Shown piece after piece: positions 30,603-43,115 of a stretch of DNA of 64,000 bases. The DNA is from Caldimonas manganoxidans ATCC BAA-369. Lineage in GTDB: Bacteria; Pseudomonadota; Gammaproteobacteria; Burkholderiales; Burkholderiaceae_C. The first letter of the stretch is position 1, and the number at the start of each line of letters is the position of its first letter. The stretch spans positions 1 to 64,000 of the forward strand of contig NZ_KB905937.1 of the NCBI RefSeq assembly GCF_000381125.1, given 5' to 3'. The notes beneath the pieces were generated by a model. That model was given only the letters and a program-made list of their open reading frames with translations, ran no database searches and had not been told where the DNA came from. Both the position numbers and the translations under genes were made by a program.

Positions 30603-31481
30603 ATGAGCCCATCGACCCTCTCAACAATCCTGCTGGCCGCCTGCGCCGCGCTGGCCGCACCGGGCCTGGCCCAGGCGCAGTATCAACAAGGCCCCGATCC
30701 CACGGCTTCGGCCTTGGAACGCAACGGGCCGTTTGCCATCCGCAGCACCTCGGTGTCGCGCACCTCGGTCAGCGGCTTCGGCGGCGGACGCCTGTACTAT
30801 CCGACCGCCAGCGGCACCTACGGCGCCATCGCGGTGTCGCCCGGGTTCACCGGCACGTCCTCGACCATGACCTTCTGGGGCGAGCGCCTGGCTTCGCACG
30901 GCTTCGTCGTGCTGGTGATCGACACCATCACCTTGTACGACCAGCCCGACAGCCGCGCCCGTCAGCTCAAGGCAGCACTGGACTACCTGGCCACGCAGAA
31001 CGGCCGCAGCAGCAGCCCGATCTACCGCAAGGTCGACACCAGCCGCCGCGCCGTGGCCGGCCATTCGATGGGCGGCGGCGGCTCGCTGCTGGCCGCGCGC
31101 GACAATCCCAGTTACAAAGCCGCCATCCCGATGGCACCCTGGAACACCTCGTCCACGGCCTTCCGCACGGTCAGCGTGCCCACGATGATCTTCGGCTGTC
31201 AGGACGACAGCATCGCCCCGGTGTCCAGCCATGCGATCCCGTTCTACAACGCCATTCCCAACAGCACGCGCAAGAACTATGTCGAGATCCGCAATGACGA
31301 CCACTTCTGCGTGATGAACGGCGGTGGGCATGATGCCACGCTGGGCAAGCTGGGCATCTCGTGGATGAAGCGCTTCGTCGACAACGACACGCGCTACAGC
31401 CCCTTCGTCTGCGGCGCGGAATACAACCGCGTGGTCAGCAGCTACGAGGTCTCGCGTTCGTACAACAACTGTCCGTACTGA
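30603..31481 (+). CDS. PETase-like polyester hydrolase (cutinase-type dienelactone/alpha-beta hydrolase)
   Basis: A 292-residue secreted enzyme. The signal peptide (residues 1-26, cut near LAQAQ) leads into a mature part closely like IsPETase. The nucleophile is S155 in GHSMGG, with D202 (QDDSIAP) and H234 (NDDHFC). C199 and C236 match the active-site disulfide C203-C239 of IsPETase, and C270/C290 the C-terminal one. W180 matches W185, and M156 matches M161. Differences: H154 for W159, F235 for S238, F82 for Y87, and H210/F214 where IsPETase has S214/I218. It should cleave ester bonds of polyesters or cutin-like polymers. An SD GGAG precedes the ATG. Confidence 0.92.
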   Translation: MSPSTLSTILLAACAALAAPGLAQAQYQQGPDPTASALERNGPFAIRSTSVSRTSVSGFGGGRLYYPTASGTYGAIAVSPGFTGTSSTMTFWGERLASHGFVVLVIDTITLYDQPDSRARQLKAALDYLATQNGRSSSPIYRKVDTSRRAVAGHSMGGGGSLLAARDNPSYKAAIPMAPWNTSSTAFRTVSVPTMIFGCQDDSIAPVSSHAIPFYNAIPNSTRKNYVEIRNDDHFCVMNGGGHDATLGKLGISWMKRFVDNDTRYSPFVCGAEYNRVVSSYEVSRSYNNCPY

Positions 31482-31488
31482 GCTTGGC

Positions 31489-34401
<2,913 letters not shown>

Positions 34402-34504
34402 GGATCGCTGCAGGCAGGAAAAACCGTTCATCATAGTGCGACAAGCCCTCGAGGGTGAGCAGGCCCCATGGCCACGCAGCGGCTCATGGCGCTAGGATGC
34501 GCTC

Positions 34505-34939
34505 ATGGCCCATCCCGAACGAATGTCACCCCGCCGCTGGCCGGCCACGCTGGCCGGCCTGGCGCTGGCCGTGCTGGGCGGCTGCGGCGGGGGCATTTAC
34601 TTGGGATGGGAGCACGGCTGGATCGGTTGGCAGGAGGACTGGGATCGTCACCCCCCGGCTGTCTCGCTGGTGGTCTCGCCCACCAGCGCCCCGGCCGGCG
34701 CCACCATCACCCTGTCGGCAGCCGCCAGCGACGACCAGGGCATCGAGGAAGTGATCTTCTATCGCCGCAGCAGCAGCGGCGGCAGCGTGCTCTTGGGCAG
34801 CGTGGGGCGCAGCCCCTACACCTGGAGCACCGTGCTGCCTTCGGATGCCAGTGGCTCGGTGGGCTATTTCGCGCAGGCCGTCGATGTGGTCGGGCGCCGC
34901 ACCGACAGCGCCACCGTCAGCGTCACCCTCCTGCCCTGA
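34505..34939 (+). CDS. Putative lipoprotein with an Ig-like domain
   Basis: A 144-residue protein. The signal ends in lipobox LGGC (about residues 24-27), then a Gly/Trp-rich linker (GWEHGWIGWQEDW) and an Ig-like beta domain of about 90 residues (VSLVVSPTSAPAGATITLSA, VIFYRRSSSGG, YFAQAVDVVGRRTDSATVSV) as in bacterial Ig-type surface proteins. An outer-membrane or periplasmic role is inferred; function is unknown. The 3' end overlaps the end of panE by 17 bp. Met-7 (34523) is an alternative start. Confidence 0.65.
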   Translation: MAHPERMSPRRWPATLAGLALAVLGGCGGGIYLGWEHGWIGWQEDWDRHPPAVSLVVSPTSAPAGATITLSAAASDDQGIEEVIFYRRSSSGGSVLLGSVGRSPYTWSTVLPSDASGSVGYFAQAVDVVGRRTDSATVSVTLLP

Positions 34940-35828
34940 GCGGGCCGGCTTCGATCAGCTTGACCAGGGTCCACAACGCCCGGTTGACCGGCGTGGGCAC
35001 GCCGTGCCGCTGGCCATGGCGCACCACCAGGCCATTGAGGTGATCGATTTCGGTGGGTTTGCCGCGCGCGAGGTCTTGCGCGGTGGAGGAATACTGGGCC
35101 GGCATGGTGTCGGCCAAGGCACGCACCGCTTCATGCATGTCGCCGGGCACCCTCACGCCTTCGGCACGAGCCACGGCCAGGCATTCGTCCACCACGTCAC
35201 GCATCACCTCGGCCACGCCCGGGCCCTGCACCAAACGACCGTAGGGCTGCCGAGCCAGGGCCGACAGGGCGTTGTAGGCGCAATTGAGGATGAGCTTGGC
35301 CCACAGTGCGCCGATCACGTCATCTGACACCTGCACCGGCACCCCGGCCCGGCCAAAAGCCTCGACCAGGCGGTCGCTGCGCGGGCTGGGGCCGATCACC
35401 AGCTCGCCGCGCCCATGATGGCGCACATGACCGGGGCCGGCCATTTCGGCGGCGACATAGACCACCGCCGGCAGCACCTCCTGCGCGAGCACGGCACGCA
35501 GCCGCTGGGCATTGTCCACCCCGTTTTGCAGGCTGAGCACCAGGGCATCGGCGCGCAGATGGGGTTGCATCGCGCGCGCGGCCGCCTCGGTGTCCGAAGA
35601 TTTCACGCAGCACAGCACCACGTCGGCCCGGCCGACGGATGCGGCCTCGGTGTCCGCATGCACCTGCACCGTCTCATCGAAGTACGTGGTGTGCAACCGC
35701 AGCCCAGCGGCCCGGATGGCCTGCACATGCGCTGCTCGGCCGATGAGTACCACCTCGTGGCCTGCGCGCGCCAGCATGCCCCCGTAGTAACAGCCCACGG
35801 CGCCAGCGCCCATCACCGCCCATTTCAT
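34923..35828 (-). CDS. panE: 2-dehydropantoate 2-reductase family
   Basis: A 301-residue NADPH-dependent ketopantoate reductase of coenzyme A synthesis. The Rossmann motif is GAGAVGCYYGG (residues 8-18), the NADP-site Arg lies in LIGRAAHV, and K213-like and N/S catalytic residues fall in WAKLILNCAYNALSAL. Several paralogues exist in Burkholderiales, so it could act on another 2-oxoacid. Confidence 0.85.
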   Translation of the reverse strand: MKWAVMGAGAVGCYYGGMLARAGHEVVLIGRAAHVQAIRAAGLRLHTTYFDETVQVHADTEAASVGRADVVLCCVKSSDTEAAARAMQPHLRADALVLSLQNGVDNAQRLRAVLAQEVLPAVVYVAAEMAGPGHVRHHGRGELVIGPSPRSDRLVEAFGRAGVPVQVSDDVIGALWAKLILNCAYNALSALARQPYGRLVQGPGVAEVMRDVVDECLAVARAEGVRVPGDMHEAVRALADTMPAQYSSTAQDLARGKPTEIDHLNGLVVRHGQRHGVPTPVNRALWTLVKLIEAGPLRAGG

Positions 35829-35991
35829 GCCGTCTTCCTCATGGCGTCCTCCTCATGGCGTCCTGCGCATCGTTTCGTCAAAGCCCTCGCATCGGGGCCG
35901 GAGGCGTCGGCCTCCAAGACCCGCGCAGGCCGCCGAGCGCGCCCGCCCGCGGCCACCGGCACGCCCCGATGATCGCATCGAACGAGCGGGC

Positions 35992-36351
35992 TCAGCGCTT
36001 GGCGCCCGTGGCATGCGCCACGTACAGCGCCAACGCCTCGATTTGCGTGGGACTGAGCGTTTGCTCGTATGACGGCATCACGCCGATGCCGTTGCGCACG
36101 GCCTTGGCCACGCGCTGGGCATCCGGACGCAGTTCGTCCAACGAGGGGCCCACGGCGCCTTGTGCGCCGGCATCGGCCAAGGTGTGGCAGACGGCGCAGG
36201 CTGGGGTGGCGCCCCGCAAGAACAGCTGCTTGCCCAGGGCCAGCCGCTCGGCCTCATTGGCCTGGGCGGCCGCCAGGCCGAGCGTCGAGGCCAAGGCCAC
36301 CGCAGCGGCCCGGCACCCGCGCCAGACTCGAGAAGAAGCGAATTCGCGCAT
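35992..36351 (-). CDS. sorB: Monohaem cytochrome c subunit of sulfite dehydrogenase
   Basis: A 119-residue exported cytochrome c. A signal peptide (AAAVALASTLGLAAAQA) is followed by CAVCH and a distal Met in GIGVMPSYEQTLS. It accepts electrons from the Mo subunit encoded just upstream (sorA). The ATG at 36351 is chosen over further upstream starts because the signal begins there. The 97-bp gap to sorA holds two hairpins. Confidence 0.85.
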   Translation of the reverse strand: MREFASSRVWRGCRAAAVALASTLGLAAAQANEAERLALGKQLFLRGATPACAVCHTLADAGAQGAVGPSLDELRPDAQRVAKAVRNGIGVMPSYEQTLSPTQIEALALYVAHATGAKR

Positions 36352-36378
36352 CGTGGGAACGGGGCAGGTCTTCGTAAC

Positions 36379-36435
36379 GCACACCGTGCGCCGCACGGTG
36401 TGCCTGGATGCACCGCGGCGAGGCCGAAGCCTCGC
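36379..36435 (-). promoter_or_regulatory. Tandem strong hairpins between sorA and sorB
   Basis: GCACACCGTGC and GCACGGTGTGC form an 11-bp perfect stem with a 3-nt loop (36379-36403). Just beside it GCGAGGC/GCCTCGC (36418-36435) forms a 7-bp stem whose loop on the transcribed strand is TTCG, a stable tetraloop. Neither is followed by a T-run, so mRNA stabilisation or partial attenuation is more likely than termination. Confidence 0.6.
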
Positions 36436-36448
36436 GCGCAGCATGGCT

Positions 36449-37660
36449 TCAGGCCACGGTGATGGTCACCGCATGGTCGGCCCAGCTGTTGTTGTTGTAG
36501 CCGCTCTGGTTCTCCACGCGCTGCTCAGGCTGGACATTGCCTTTGGCATCGGTGGCCCGGCTGGCCAGGGTGTAGGTGCCGGGCTTGAGGTCGGCAGCGA
36601 ACACGAATTGGCGCCAGGCGTATTTGCCCAGATCGGGGCCCACCAAGCGCGCGGCCTGCCAAGTCTTGCCCCCATCGATGGACACCTCCACGCCCTTGAG
36701 CGCTTCGATGCCACCAAAAGCCACACCGTGAATCTGCACCCGGCCGGCCTTGAGCGGACCTTGCTCGGGCAGCGGGCCGTTGATCCAGGATTTCACACTC
36801 ATGGTCAGTACCGATTCATGCTCGGGGCTGCCTTTGGTGCCCACGGGGCTGAGGCGGTAGCGGTTGGCCATGATGCCGGCCGTGGTCTCGCGCGGCGTGA
36901 AGGCCACGTTCTTCACATACTTGATGTTGTTGACACCGGTGTAGCCCGGCACGATCAGGCGCAGCGGGCCGCCATGCGCCAGCGAGATCGGCGCGCCGTT
37001 GAGCTCCCAGGCCAGCAGCGCGTCGTCCAAGGCAGCGATCGGCACCGAGCGCTCGACCTTCACCGTATTCGGATCCACGCCCTCGGGGATCTTCTCGCCG
37101 CCGGTGCCGGTGATGTAGCGGGCCCCATCGACCAGGCCGCCCAGGGCCTGCACCACGTTCTTCAGCGGCACGCCACTCCAGACCACGCAGCCGGCCGCCC
37201 CCACCGTCCAGGGCGTGCCGCTGGGCTTGTGCGGGAAGAAACCACGGCCGTTGCCCGAGCATTGCAGCACCATCGCCACGGTCTCGATGCCCAGGGTCTT
37301 CAATTCGGCCAGGGTGAGCTCGCGCGGATTCTTCACCCCTTGGAAGGCCACCGTCCAAGCGTCTCGATCGTCCAGGATCGAGGGGTCCGGCGCCGGCAGG
37401 TTGTTGCGAACGAAAAGCTGCTCGCTGGGCGTGATCACGCTGGTGCCAAACGCACTGCGCTTGGTCTCCAACGTGTTGCTGCTGTGCACGATCAGCGCCG
37501 AAGCGCTCTTCCAGTTCGCATACGTCGGCAGCGGCTTGGCCGCTGCCGCGGTTTCAGCCACGGCCCCGCGGGTCCAGGTGGCCAAACCCACGCCGGCCAA
37601 CGCACTGGCACTGCCCACGAGCAAGTGGCGGCGCGGCAGCGAGGTCGGAGTCTCTTGCAT
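36449..37660 (-). CDS. sorA: Sulfite:cytochrome c oxidoreductase, molybdenum subunit
   Basis: A 403-residue sulfite oxidase family enzyme. A Tat signal (PRRHLLVGSASA) starts at residue 9, and the Mo-ligand cysteine is C134 in LQCSGNGRG. A C-terminal dimerisation domain (VSIDGGKTWQAARL, WRQFVFAADLKPG) follows. It oxidises sulfite to sulfate in the periplasm and passes electrons to SorB. The ATG at 37660 has a GGAGAGA SD; the frame extends 48 bp upstream without one. Confidence 0.92.
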   Translation of the reverse strand: MQETPTSLPRRHLLVGSASALAGVGLATWTRGAVAETAAAAKPLPTYANWKSASALIVHSSNTLETKRSAFGTSVITPSEQLFVRNNLPAPDPSILDDRDAWTVAFQGVKNPRELTLAELKTLGIETVAMVLQCSGNGRGFFPHKPSGTPWTVGAAGCVVWSGVPLKNVVQALGGLVDGARYITGTGGEKIPEGVDPNTVKVERSVPIAALDDALLAWELNGAPISLAHGGPLRLIVPGYTGVNNIKYVKNVAFTPRETTAGIMANRYRLSPVGTKGSPEHESVLTMSVKSWINGPLPEQGPLKAGRVQIHGVAFGGIEALKGVEVSIDGGKTWQAARLVGPDLGKYAWRQFVFAADLKPGTYTLASRATDAKGNVQPEQRVENQSGYNNNSWADHAVTITVA

Positions 37661-37856
37661 GGTCTGTCTCTCCTGATGCATCGAAAGATCAGCCCCTTGC
37701 CAGCCCACGCCGGCAAGCGGCCACCGCGAAGTGTGACAAGAGCTTATGACGCTGACGGTAAATGTTGCGCCTTGTTACACACTCGGCGCGCCAAAACTGC
37801 GCCCGGCTCATGGGTTTGCGCCACCGCAGCACGAGCGCGCCACCGCCCGTGCCGCG

Positions 37857-39716
37857 TCAGACGCTGTCGAGCACCCGCAGCAATTCGTGCCCATAGGCCT
37901 GTAGCTTCTTGGCCCCCACGCCGCTGATGCCGGCCAAGGCTTCGAGGCTTTGGGGACACTCGCGCGCCATCTGCGCGAGCGTGGCATCGTTGAAGACCAG
38001 GTAGGCCGGCAAGTTGTGCTCGCGCGCCACTTCGGCGCGCCAGGCCTTGAGCGCCTGCCAGCGGGCCTGCGCCGGCGCATCCAAGTCGGCCGCCGCCAGG
38101 CGGGCTCCCTTGGCCCGTGCGCCCACGGCCGTGCGGCCCCACCGCGCGTCGTGGGGCACGCGCAGGCGCAGCGACACCTCGCCACGCAGCACGGCGCGCG
38201 CACCGTCGGCCAACGACAGGGTGTTGAATTCGCCCTCGGCCACCACGTAGCCCCGGGCAATGAGCTGTCGCAGCACGGCACGCCATTGGGCTTCGGACAA
38301 GTCCGCGCCGATGCCGAAGGTGCTGAGCGCCTCATGCCCGTATTGCTGCACCTTGGCGGTGCGCTGGCCCCGCAGCACGTCGATCAGGTGGCCGGCGCCG
38401 AAACTCTTGGGGCGGAAGCGGTAAATGCAGGACAGCGCCTTGCGCGCGGCCTCGGTGGCGTCCCAGGTGGCCGGCGGGTTGAGGCAGTTGTCGCAATTGC
38501 CGCAGGGCTGGCTGGTTTCCCCGAAATAGCCCAGCAGCCGCACGCGGCGACAATCGTGCGCTTCGGCCAGGGCCAGCAAGGCATCGAGCTTGGCGCGCTG
38601 CACACGTTTGAAGTCTTCGCTGGCCACGCTGTCGTCGATCAGGCGACGCTGCTGGACCACGTCGGCCAGGCCATAGGCCATCCAGGCCTGGGCGGGCTCG
38701 CCATCACGGCCGGCACGGCCGGTTTCCTGGTAGTAGCTTTCGATGTTCTTGGGCAGGTCCAGATGGGCGACGAAACGCACATCGGGCTTGTCGATGCCCA
38801 TGCCGAACGCGATGGTGGCCACCATCACCAAGCCGTCTTCCCGCAAAAAACGGTCCTGATGCTGCTGGCGCACGGCTGCCTCCAGCCCGGCGTGGTAAGG
38901 CAAGGCCGGGATGCCCTCGGATGTCAGCCAGGCGGCCGTCTCTTCCACCTTCTTGCGGCTTTGGCAGTAGACGATGCCGGCATCGCCGGCGTGTTCGGCG
39001 CGCAAAAAGCGCAGCAGCTGCACGCGCGGGTTGTCTTTTTCGACGATGTGGTAGCGGATGTTGGGCCGGTCGAAGCTGCTGATGAACACCCGCGCCTCAT
39101 GCAGCGCCAAGCGCTGCAGGATGTCGGCGCGGGTGTGCTCGTCGGCGGTGGCCGTCAGCGCGATGCGCGGCACCTCGGGGTAGCGCTCATGCAGCACCGA
39201 CAGCCCGAGGTATTCGGCGCGGAAGTCATGGCCCCATTGACTGACGCAATGGGCCTCGTCGATGGCAAACAGGCTGAGCAGGCCGCGCTCGCGCAGCGAA
39301 TCGAGCTGGGCGAGAAAGCGCGGCGTGGTCACGCGCTCGGGCGCGGCGTATAGCAGCACCAGGCGCCCATGCCGCATCTCGCGCTCGACCTGCTGCGCTT
39401 GCTCCAGGCTGAGCGTGGAATTGAGAAAGGCCGCATGCACGCCGAGTTCCTCCAGCGCACCGACTTGGTCGTGCATCAGCGCAATCAGCGGGCTGACCAC
39501 CACGGTCACACCGCAGCCGCGGCGGTGGCGGGCGATGGCCGGCACCTGGTAGCACAGACTCTTGCCCCCGCCGGTGGGCATCAGCACCAAGGCATCACCG
39601 CCTGCGGTCACGTGCTCGACGATCTCGGCTTGGCGACCGCGAAAGGCGGGGTAGCCAAAGACTTCCTGAAGGATGGACAGCGGATCGCTGGGAGCAGTCA
39701 CGGAATGGACAATCAC
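37857..39716 (-). CDS. recQ: ATP-dependent DNA helicase RecQ
   Basis: A 619-residue Rec[15 protein letters not shown] (motif 0), [15 protein letters not shown] (motif I), [16 protein letters not shown] (II), a zinc module with [12 protein letters not shown]...CGNCDNC, and the C-terminal HRDC domain ([21 protein letters not shown]). It unwinds recombination and repair intermediates. A GTG a few codons downstream of the given start is also possible. Confidence 0.96.
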   Translation of the reverse strand: MIVHSVTAPSDPLSILQEVFGYPAFRGRQAEIVEHVTAGGDALVLMPTGGGKSLCYQVPAIARHRRGCGVTVVVSPLIALMHDQVGALEELGVHAAFLNSTLSLEQAQQVEREMRHGRLVLLYAAPERVTTPRFLAQLDSLRERGLLSLFAIDEAHCVSQWGHDFRAEYLGLSVLHERYPEVPRIALTATADEHTRADILQRLALHEARVFISSFDRPNIRYHIVEKDNPRVQLLRFLRAEHAGDAGIVYCQSRKKVEETAAWLTSEGIPALPYHAGLEAAVRQQHQDRFLREDGLVMVATIAFGMGIDKPDVRFVAHLDLPKNIESYYQETGRAGRDGEPAQAWMAYGLADVVQQRRLIDDSVASEDFKRVQRAKLDALLALAEAHDCRRVRLLGYFGETSQPCGNCDNCLNPPATWDATEAARKALSCIYRFRPKSFGAGHLIDVLRGQRTAKVQQYGHEALSTFGIGADLSEAQWRAVLRQLIARGYVVAEGEFNTLSLADGARAVLRGEVSLRLRVPHDARWGRTAVGARAKGARLAAADLDAPAQARWQALKAWRAEVAREHNLPAYLVFNDATLAQMARECPQSLEALAGISGVGAKKLQAYGHELLRVLDSV

Positions 39717-39808
39717 ACGAGGACGGGCCGGCAGGCAAGCCGCGATGCTACGTCAAGCCCGCCTCGGGCGGCGAGCCTGCACGATCTGGGACAATACGCC
39801 GTTGACCC

Positions 39809-41038
39809 ATGCCGAACTCCGCCCATCGCTTCACCCCCGACGAGCGCCGCGCCAGCGCGTGGCTGGCGGCCATCTTCGCCCTGCGCATGCTGGGGCTGTT
39901 CCTCATCCTGCCGGTGTTCGCCGTGCATGCCCGCAGCCTCCCCGGGGCGCAGCAGGTCACGTTGGTGGGGCTGGCCATCGGCATCTACGGGCTCACACAA
40001 GCCCTGCTCCAACTGCCTTTGGGCTGGGCCTCGGACCGCTTCGGCCGCAAGCCGGTGATCGTGGTCGGGCTGCTGGTGTTCGCGCTGGGCTCGTTCACGG
40101 CCGCAGCGGCGCAGGATTTGATCGGGGTGATCATCGGACGGGCCCTGCAAGGCGCCGGCGCGGTGTCGGCCGCCGTCACCGCCTTGATCGCCGACAGCAC
40201 GCGTGAGACGGTGCGCACCAAGGCCATGGCAATGGTCGGCGGCTCCATCGGGCTGGTGTTTGCGCTGTCACTGGTGGCCGGCCCCTGGCTGTATGCGCTG
40301 ATCGGGATGTCCGGCCTGTTTGCGCTGACCGGCACCCTGGCCCTGGGCGGCATCGCCGTGGTGCTGTGGCTGGTGCCGCAGCCGCCCCGCCACGGCCCCG
40401 CAGCCCCGTCCTCGCGATGGACGCAGGCACTCGTCCACCCCGAGCTGTTGCGCCTGCACGGCGGCATCTTCGTGCTGCACATGGTGCAGATGGCCATGTT
40501 CGTGGCCGTGCCGGTGGCGCTGGTCCAGCACTTGGGCCTGCCGGTGCAGCGCCATGGCTGGGTCTACCTGCCGGTGGTGCTGGCCTCCTTTGCGCTGATG
40601 TTGCCGCCACTGCTGTGGGGCGAGCGCAGCGGCCATGTGCGCGCCGTCTTCCTGGGCAGCGTGGCCTTGTTGGCCCTGACCATGGCCGCGCTGGGCTGGT
40701 GGTGGCAGCAGCCGGTGGCGCTGGTGGCACTGCTGCTGGCCTTCTTCGTGGGCTTCAACATCCTGGAGGCTTCGCTGCCCTCGCTGGTCTCGCGGGTGGC
40801 CCCGCCGTCGGCCAAGGGCCTGGCCTTGGGGATCTACAACACGGCGCAGTCGCTGGGCCTGTTCGCCGGCGGCGCCTTGGGCGGCTGGCTGGCCACGCAT
40901 TGGGGCTACGCGGCCGTTTTTCATGTCTGCGCGGGCGCGCTGTGGGTCTGGCTGGTGCTGGCCTGGCCGATGCGCCCGCCTTCGCGTCAGCGTACCGCGC
41001 CCGCCTCGCCCGATGGGCCGGCGTCTGCCGCCGTTTAG
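39809..41038 (+). CDS. MFS transporter (YajR/AraJ-like drug:H+ antiporter)
   Basis: A 409-residue protein with 12 hydrophobic segments. Motif A is GWASDRFGRKPV after TM2, with ERRASAWLAAIFALRMLGLFLILPVF at the start as in YajR, but no C-terminal cytoplasmic YAM domain. It is probably an efflux pump; the substrate is unknown. It is divergent from recQ with a 92-bp gap. Confidence 0.85.
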   Translation: MPNSAHRFTPDERRASAWLAAIFALRMLGLFLILPVFAVHARSLPGAQQVTLVGLAIGIYGLTQALLQLPLGWASDRFGRKPVIVVGLLVFALGSFTAAAAQDLIGVIIGRALQGAGAVSAAVTALIADSTRETVRTKAMAMVGGSIGLVFALSLVAGPWLYALIGMSGLFALTGTLALGGIAVVLWLVPQPPRHGPAAPSSRWTQALVHPELLRLHGGIFVLHMVQMAMFVAVPVALVQHLGLPVQRHGWVYLPVVLASFALMLPPLLWGERSGHVRAVFLGSVALLALTMAALGWWWQQPVALVALLLAFFVGFNILEASLPSLVSRVAPPSAKGLALGIYNTAQSLGLFAGGALGGWLATHWGYAAVFHVCAGALWVWLVLAWPMRPPSRQRTAPASPDGPASAAV

Positions 41039-41059
41039 GCGTCAGGGGGCCCCGAGCCC

Positions 41060-42388
41060 TCAACCACGCGGCATCACACGCAGCAACTGCAGTTCGGCCA
41101 GTGCCCCATAGAGCGGCCGGCTGAGCAAGCGCGACACCAGGCTGGACGACATGGCCACGGCCATCAGGCTGAGCACCATCGCGTGACCATCGACCATCTC
41201 CATCACGATGATGAACGCCGTCAGCGGCGCCTGCGTGGCCGCAGCCAGAAAGCCGGTCATGCCCATGGCGATCAAGGCCGGCGTGGCAGGGTGGCCCAGC
41301 AACACCGCCACATCGTGCCCCAAGCCCGCGCCGATGGACAACGAGGGCGCAAAGATGCCCCCCGGCACCCCCGACCAGGTCGACAGCCAGGTCGTCACGA
41401 ATTTGAGCAGCACGAACAGGCCGGCTTGGTGTTCCCCGCTGCCGGACAGCAGCTCGCGCGTGTGGGCCTCTCCACCGCCGGAAGTGGCCCCGCCACTGAC
41501 CCAGCCGATCACGGCCACCCCCACACCACAAGCCGCGGCAAAGCGTAGCGGATGTTGGGCGCGCCAGCGGCTGATGCGATCGGGCAGGCCAGCGGCCGAC
41601 AGCACCAGCAGTCGAGCCATCAGGCCGCCCAGCAAGCCGCAGGCCAGCACCACCCCCACGGCCGGCAGCAACAGATCGGCCGACAAAGCCTGCACCTGGA
41701 TGCGACCGAAATAGGTGACGTTGCCGAACACCGAGACGGCCATCAAGCCCGCCAGCACGATGGCGCCGATCACCACCGTGCTGGCCCGGCTGTCCAGCCC
41801 ACGCCAAAACTCCTCGATGCAGAACACCACCCCCGCCAGCGGCGCGTGGAAAACCGCTGCAATGCCCGCGGCACCGCCAGCGGCCAACAGGGCATGGTCG
41901 TCGATGCCCGAGCGCGGCGACAGCCAGCGCCGGGCATGCAGCATGACGCCGGCGCCCACCTGCACCGCCGGCCCCTCACGGCCCACCGACAGGCCCGCCA
42001 ACATCGAACCCGAAGTGAGCAGGAGTTTTGCGCAACTCAAGCGCAACGAGACGAACCGCTTGCGCGTATCGGGCGTGACTGCCGCATCCATGGCTGCCGT
42101 GACTTGCGGAATGCCCGACCCCGCCGCACCGGGGGCCACGCGTTGCGTGATCCACACCAGGGCCACCACCCAGGCCGGCGTCCACAGCAAGGCCAGCCAG
42201 GGCCGCGGACCGGTGAGCGCTTCGAATTGGTGTATGGCGGCATTGCTCAGCAGCGTGAATCCCACGATGAACAGGCCGGCCGCCGCAGCATGGGCCAACA
42301 CGATGAGGCGATCCACCCAAACTCGGGCATCGCTGAGCTCCCGGCGCACATTGGCCAGGAAATCGGGTTCATGGGAAGGAGGGGTCAT
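41060..42388 (-). CDS. ClC-family chloride/proton antiporter
   Basis: A 442-residue membrane protein. GSGIPQ (90-95), GREGP with gating E138 (136-140), an internal EE pair in VVFCIEEF matching the proton glutamate of CLC-ec1, GxFxPxL-like GGIFAPSLSIG and RPLYGAL with the pore Tyr are present. All point to a 2Cl-/H+ exchanger rather than a channel. The start (MTPPSHEPDF) was chosen because upstream residues are not family-like. It is divergent from ssb. Confidence 0.9.
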   Translation of the reverse strand: MTPPSHEPDFLANVRRELSDARVWVDRLIVLAHAAAAGLFIVGFTLLSNAAIHQFEALTGPRPWLALLWTPAWVVALVWITQRVAPGAAGSGIPQVTAAMDAAVTPDTRKRFVSLRLSCAKLLLTSGSMLAGLSVGREGPAVQVGAGVMLHARRWLSPRSGIDDHALLAAGGAAGIAAVFHAPLAGVVFCIEEFWRGLDSRASTVVIGAIVLAGLMAVSVFGNVTYFGRIQVQALSADLLLPAVGVVLACGLLGGLMARLLVLSAAGLPDRISRWRAQHPLRFAAACGVGVAVIGWVSGGATSGGGEAHTRELLSGSGEHQAGLFVLLKFVTTWLSTWSGVPGGIFAPSLSIGAGLGHDVAVLLGHPATPALIAMGMTGFLAAATQAPLTAFIIVMEMVDGHAMVLSLMAVAMSSSLVSRLLSRPLYGALAELQLLRVMPRG

Positions 42389-42490
42389 GGTCTTGCCAAC
42401 TGTAAGCGCAGCCCGCTGATGAGGGAGCCCCTGCAAGAGCCGGGCCCGGCATAATGCCTGATCGAACCCATAGTTTCTCAGGAGCCGGCC

Positions 42491-42958
42491 ATGGCCTCGA
42501 TCAACAAAGTCATCCTCATCGGCAACCTCGGCCGCGACCCCGAGGTGCGTTACACCCCCAACGGGGCCGCGATTTGCAATGTGACCATTGCCACTTCGCG
42601 CAGCTGGAAGGACAAAAACTCCGGCGAGCGCATGGAAGAAACCGAGTGGCATCGCGTGGTCTTTTACGATCGGCTGGCCGAAATCGCCGGCGAATACCTC
42701 AAGAAAGGCCGCTCGGTCTATGTGGAAGGCCGTCTGAAGACGCGCAAATGGCAGGACAAGGACGGCGTGGACAAGTACACCACCGAGATCATTGCCGAGC
42801 AGATGCAAATGCTCGGCGGCCGCGACGGCAGCGCCGAGGACGGCGCCAGCGGCACCAGCTCGCCCCGAGCGGCCGGCCGCCCCCCTGCGGCATCCATGCC
42901 TGCGCCTCAGAAGTCCAGCACGGGCTTCGACGACATGGACGACGACATCCCGTTCTAA
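42491..42958 (+). CDS. ssb: Single-stranded DNA-binding protein
   Basis: A 155-residue SSB. The OB fold occupies about 1-112 ([46 protein letters not shown]), followed by a Gly/Ser/Ala/Pro linker and the acidic tip DMDDDIPF that docks replication and repair partners. The length is a little short of E. coli SSB. Confidence 0.97.
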   Translation: MASINKVILIGNLGRDPEVRYTPNGAAICNVTIATSRSWKDKNSGERMEETEWHRVVFYDRLAEIAGEYLKKGRSVYVEGRLKTRKWQDKDGVDKYTTEIIAEQMQMLGGRDGSAEDGASGTSSPRAAGRPPAASMPAPQKSSTGFDDMDDDIPF

Positions 42959-43000
42959 GCGCCCTCGCATCGGTCGCGCCCCCCCCCGACCTGCACCCCA

Positions 43001-43032
43001 GGCCCCAAGCCCCCAAGGCTTGGGGCCTTTTT
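43001..43032 (+). terminator. Rho-independent terminator of ssb
   Basis: GGCCCCAAGCC and GGCTTGGGGCC pair as an 11-bp stem with a 5-nt loop, followed by TTTTT. It lies 43 bp after the ssb stop. Confidence 0.93.
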
Positions 43033-43093
43033 GCATCCCCACCGGCCGGCATCGTCCGCGCTGCTGGTTTCCCCTAGGTTCACATGATCGTCC

Positions 43094-43115
43094 AGCACTT
43101 ATATTTGTATGTGCT
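43094..43115 (+). promoter_or_regulatory. Candidate operator of the arsR-sox operon
   Basis: AGCAC and GTGCT bracket a 12-bp AT-rich core at 43094-43115, 9 bp before the regulator start codon and inside the only AT-rich patch of this gap. ArsR-family repressors of sulfur operons bind such AT-rich inverted repeats. Autoregulation and repression of the sox genes are inferred. Confidence 0.5.
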
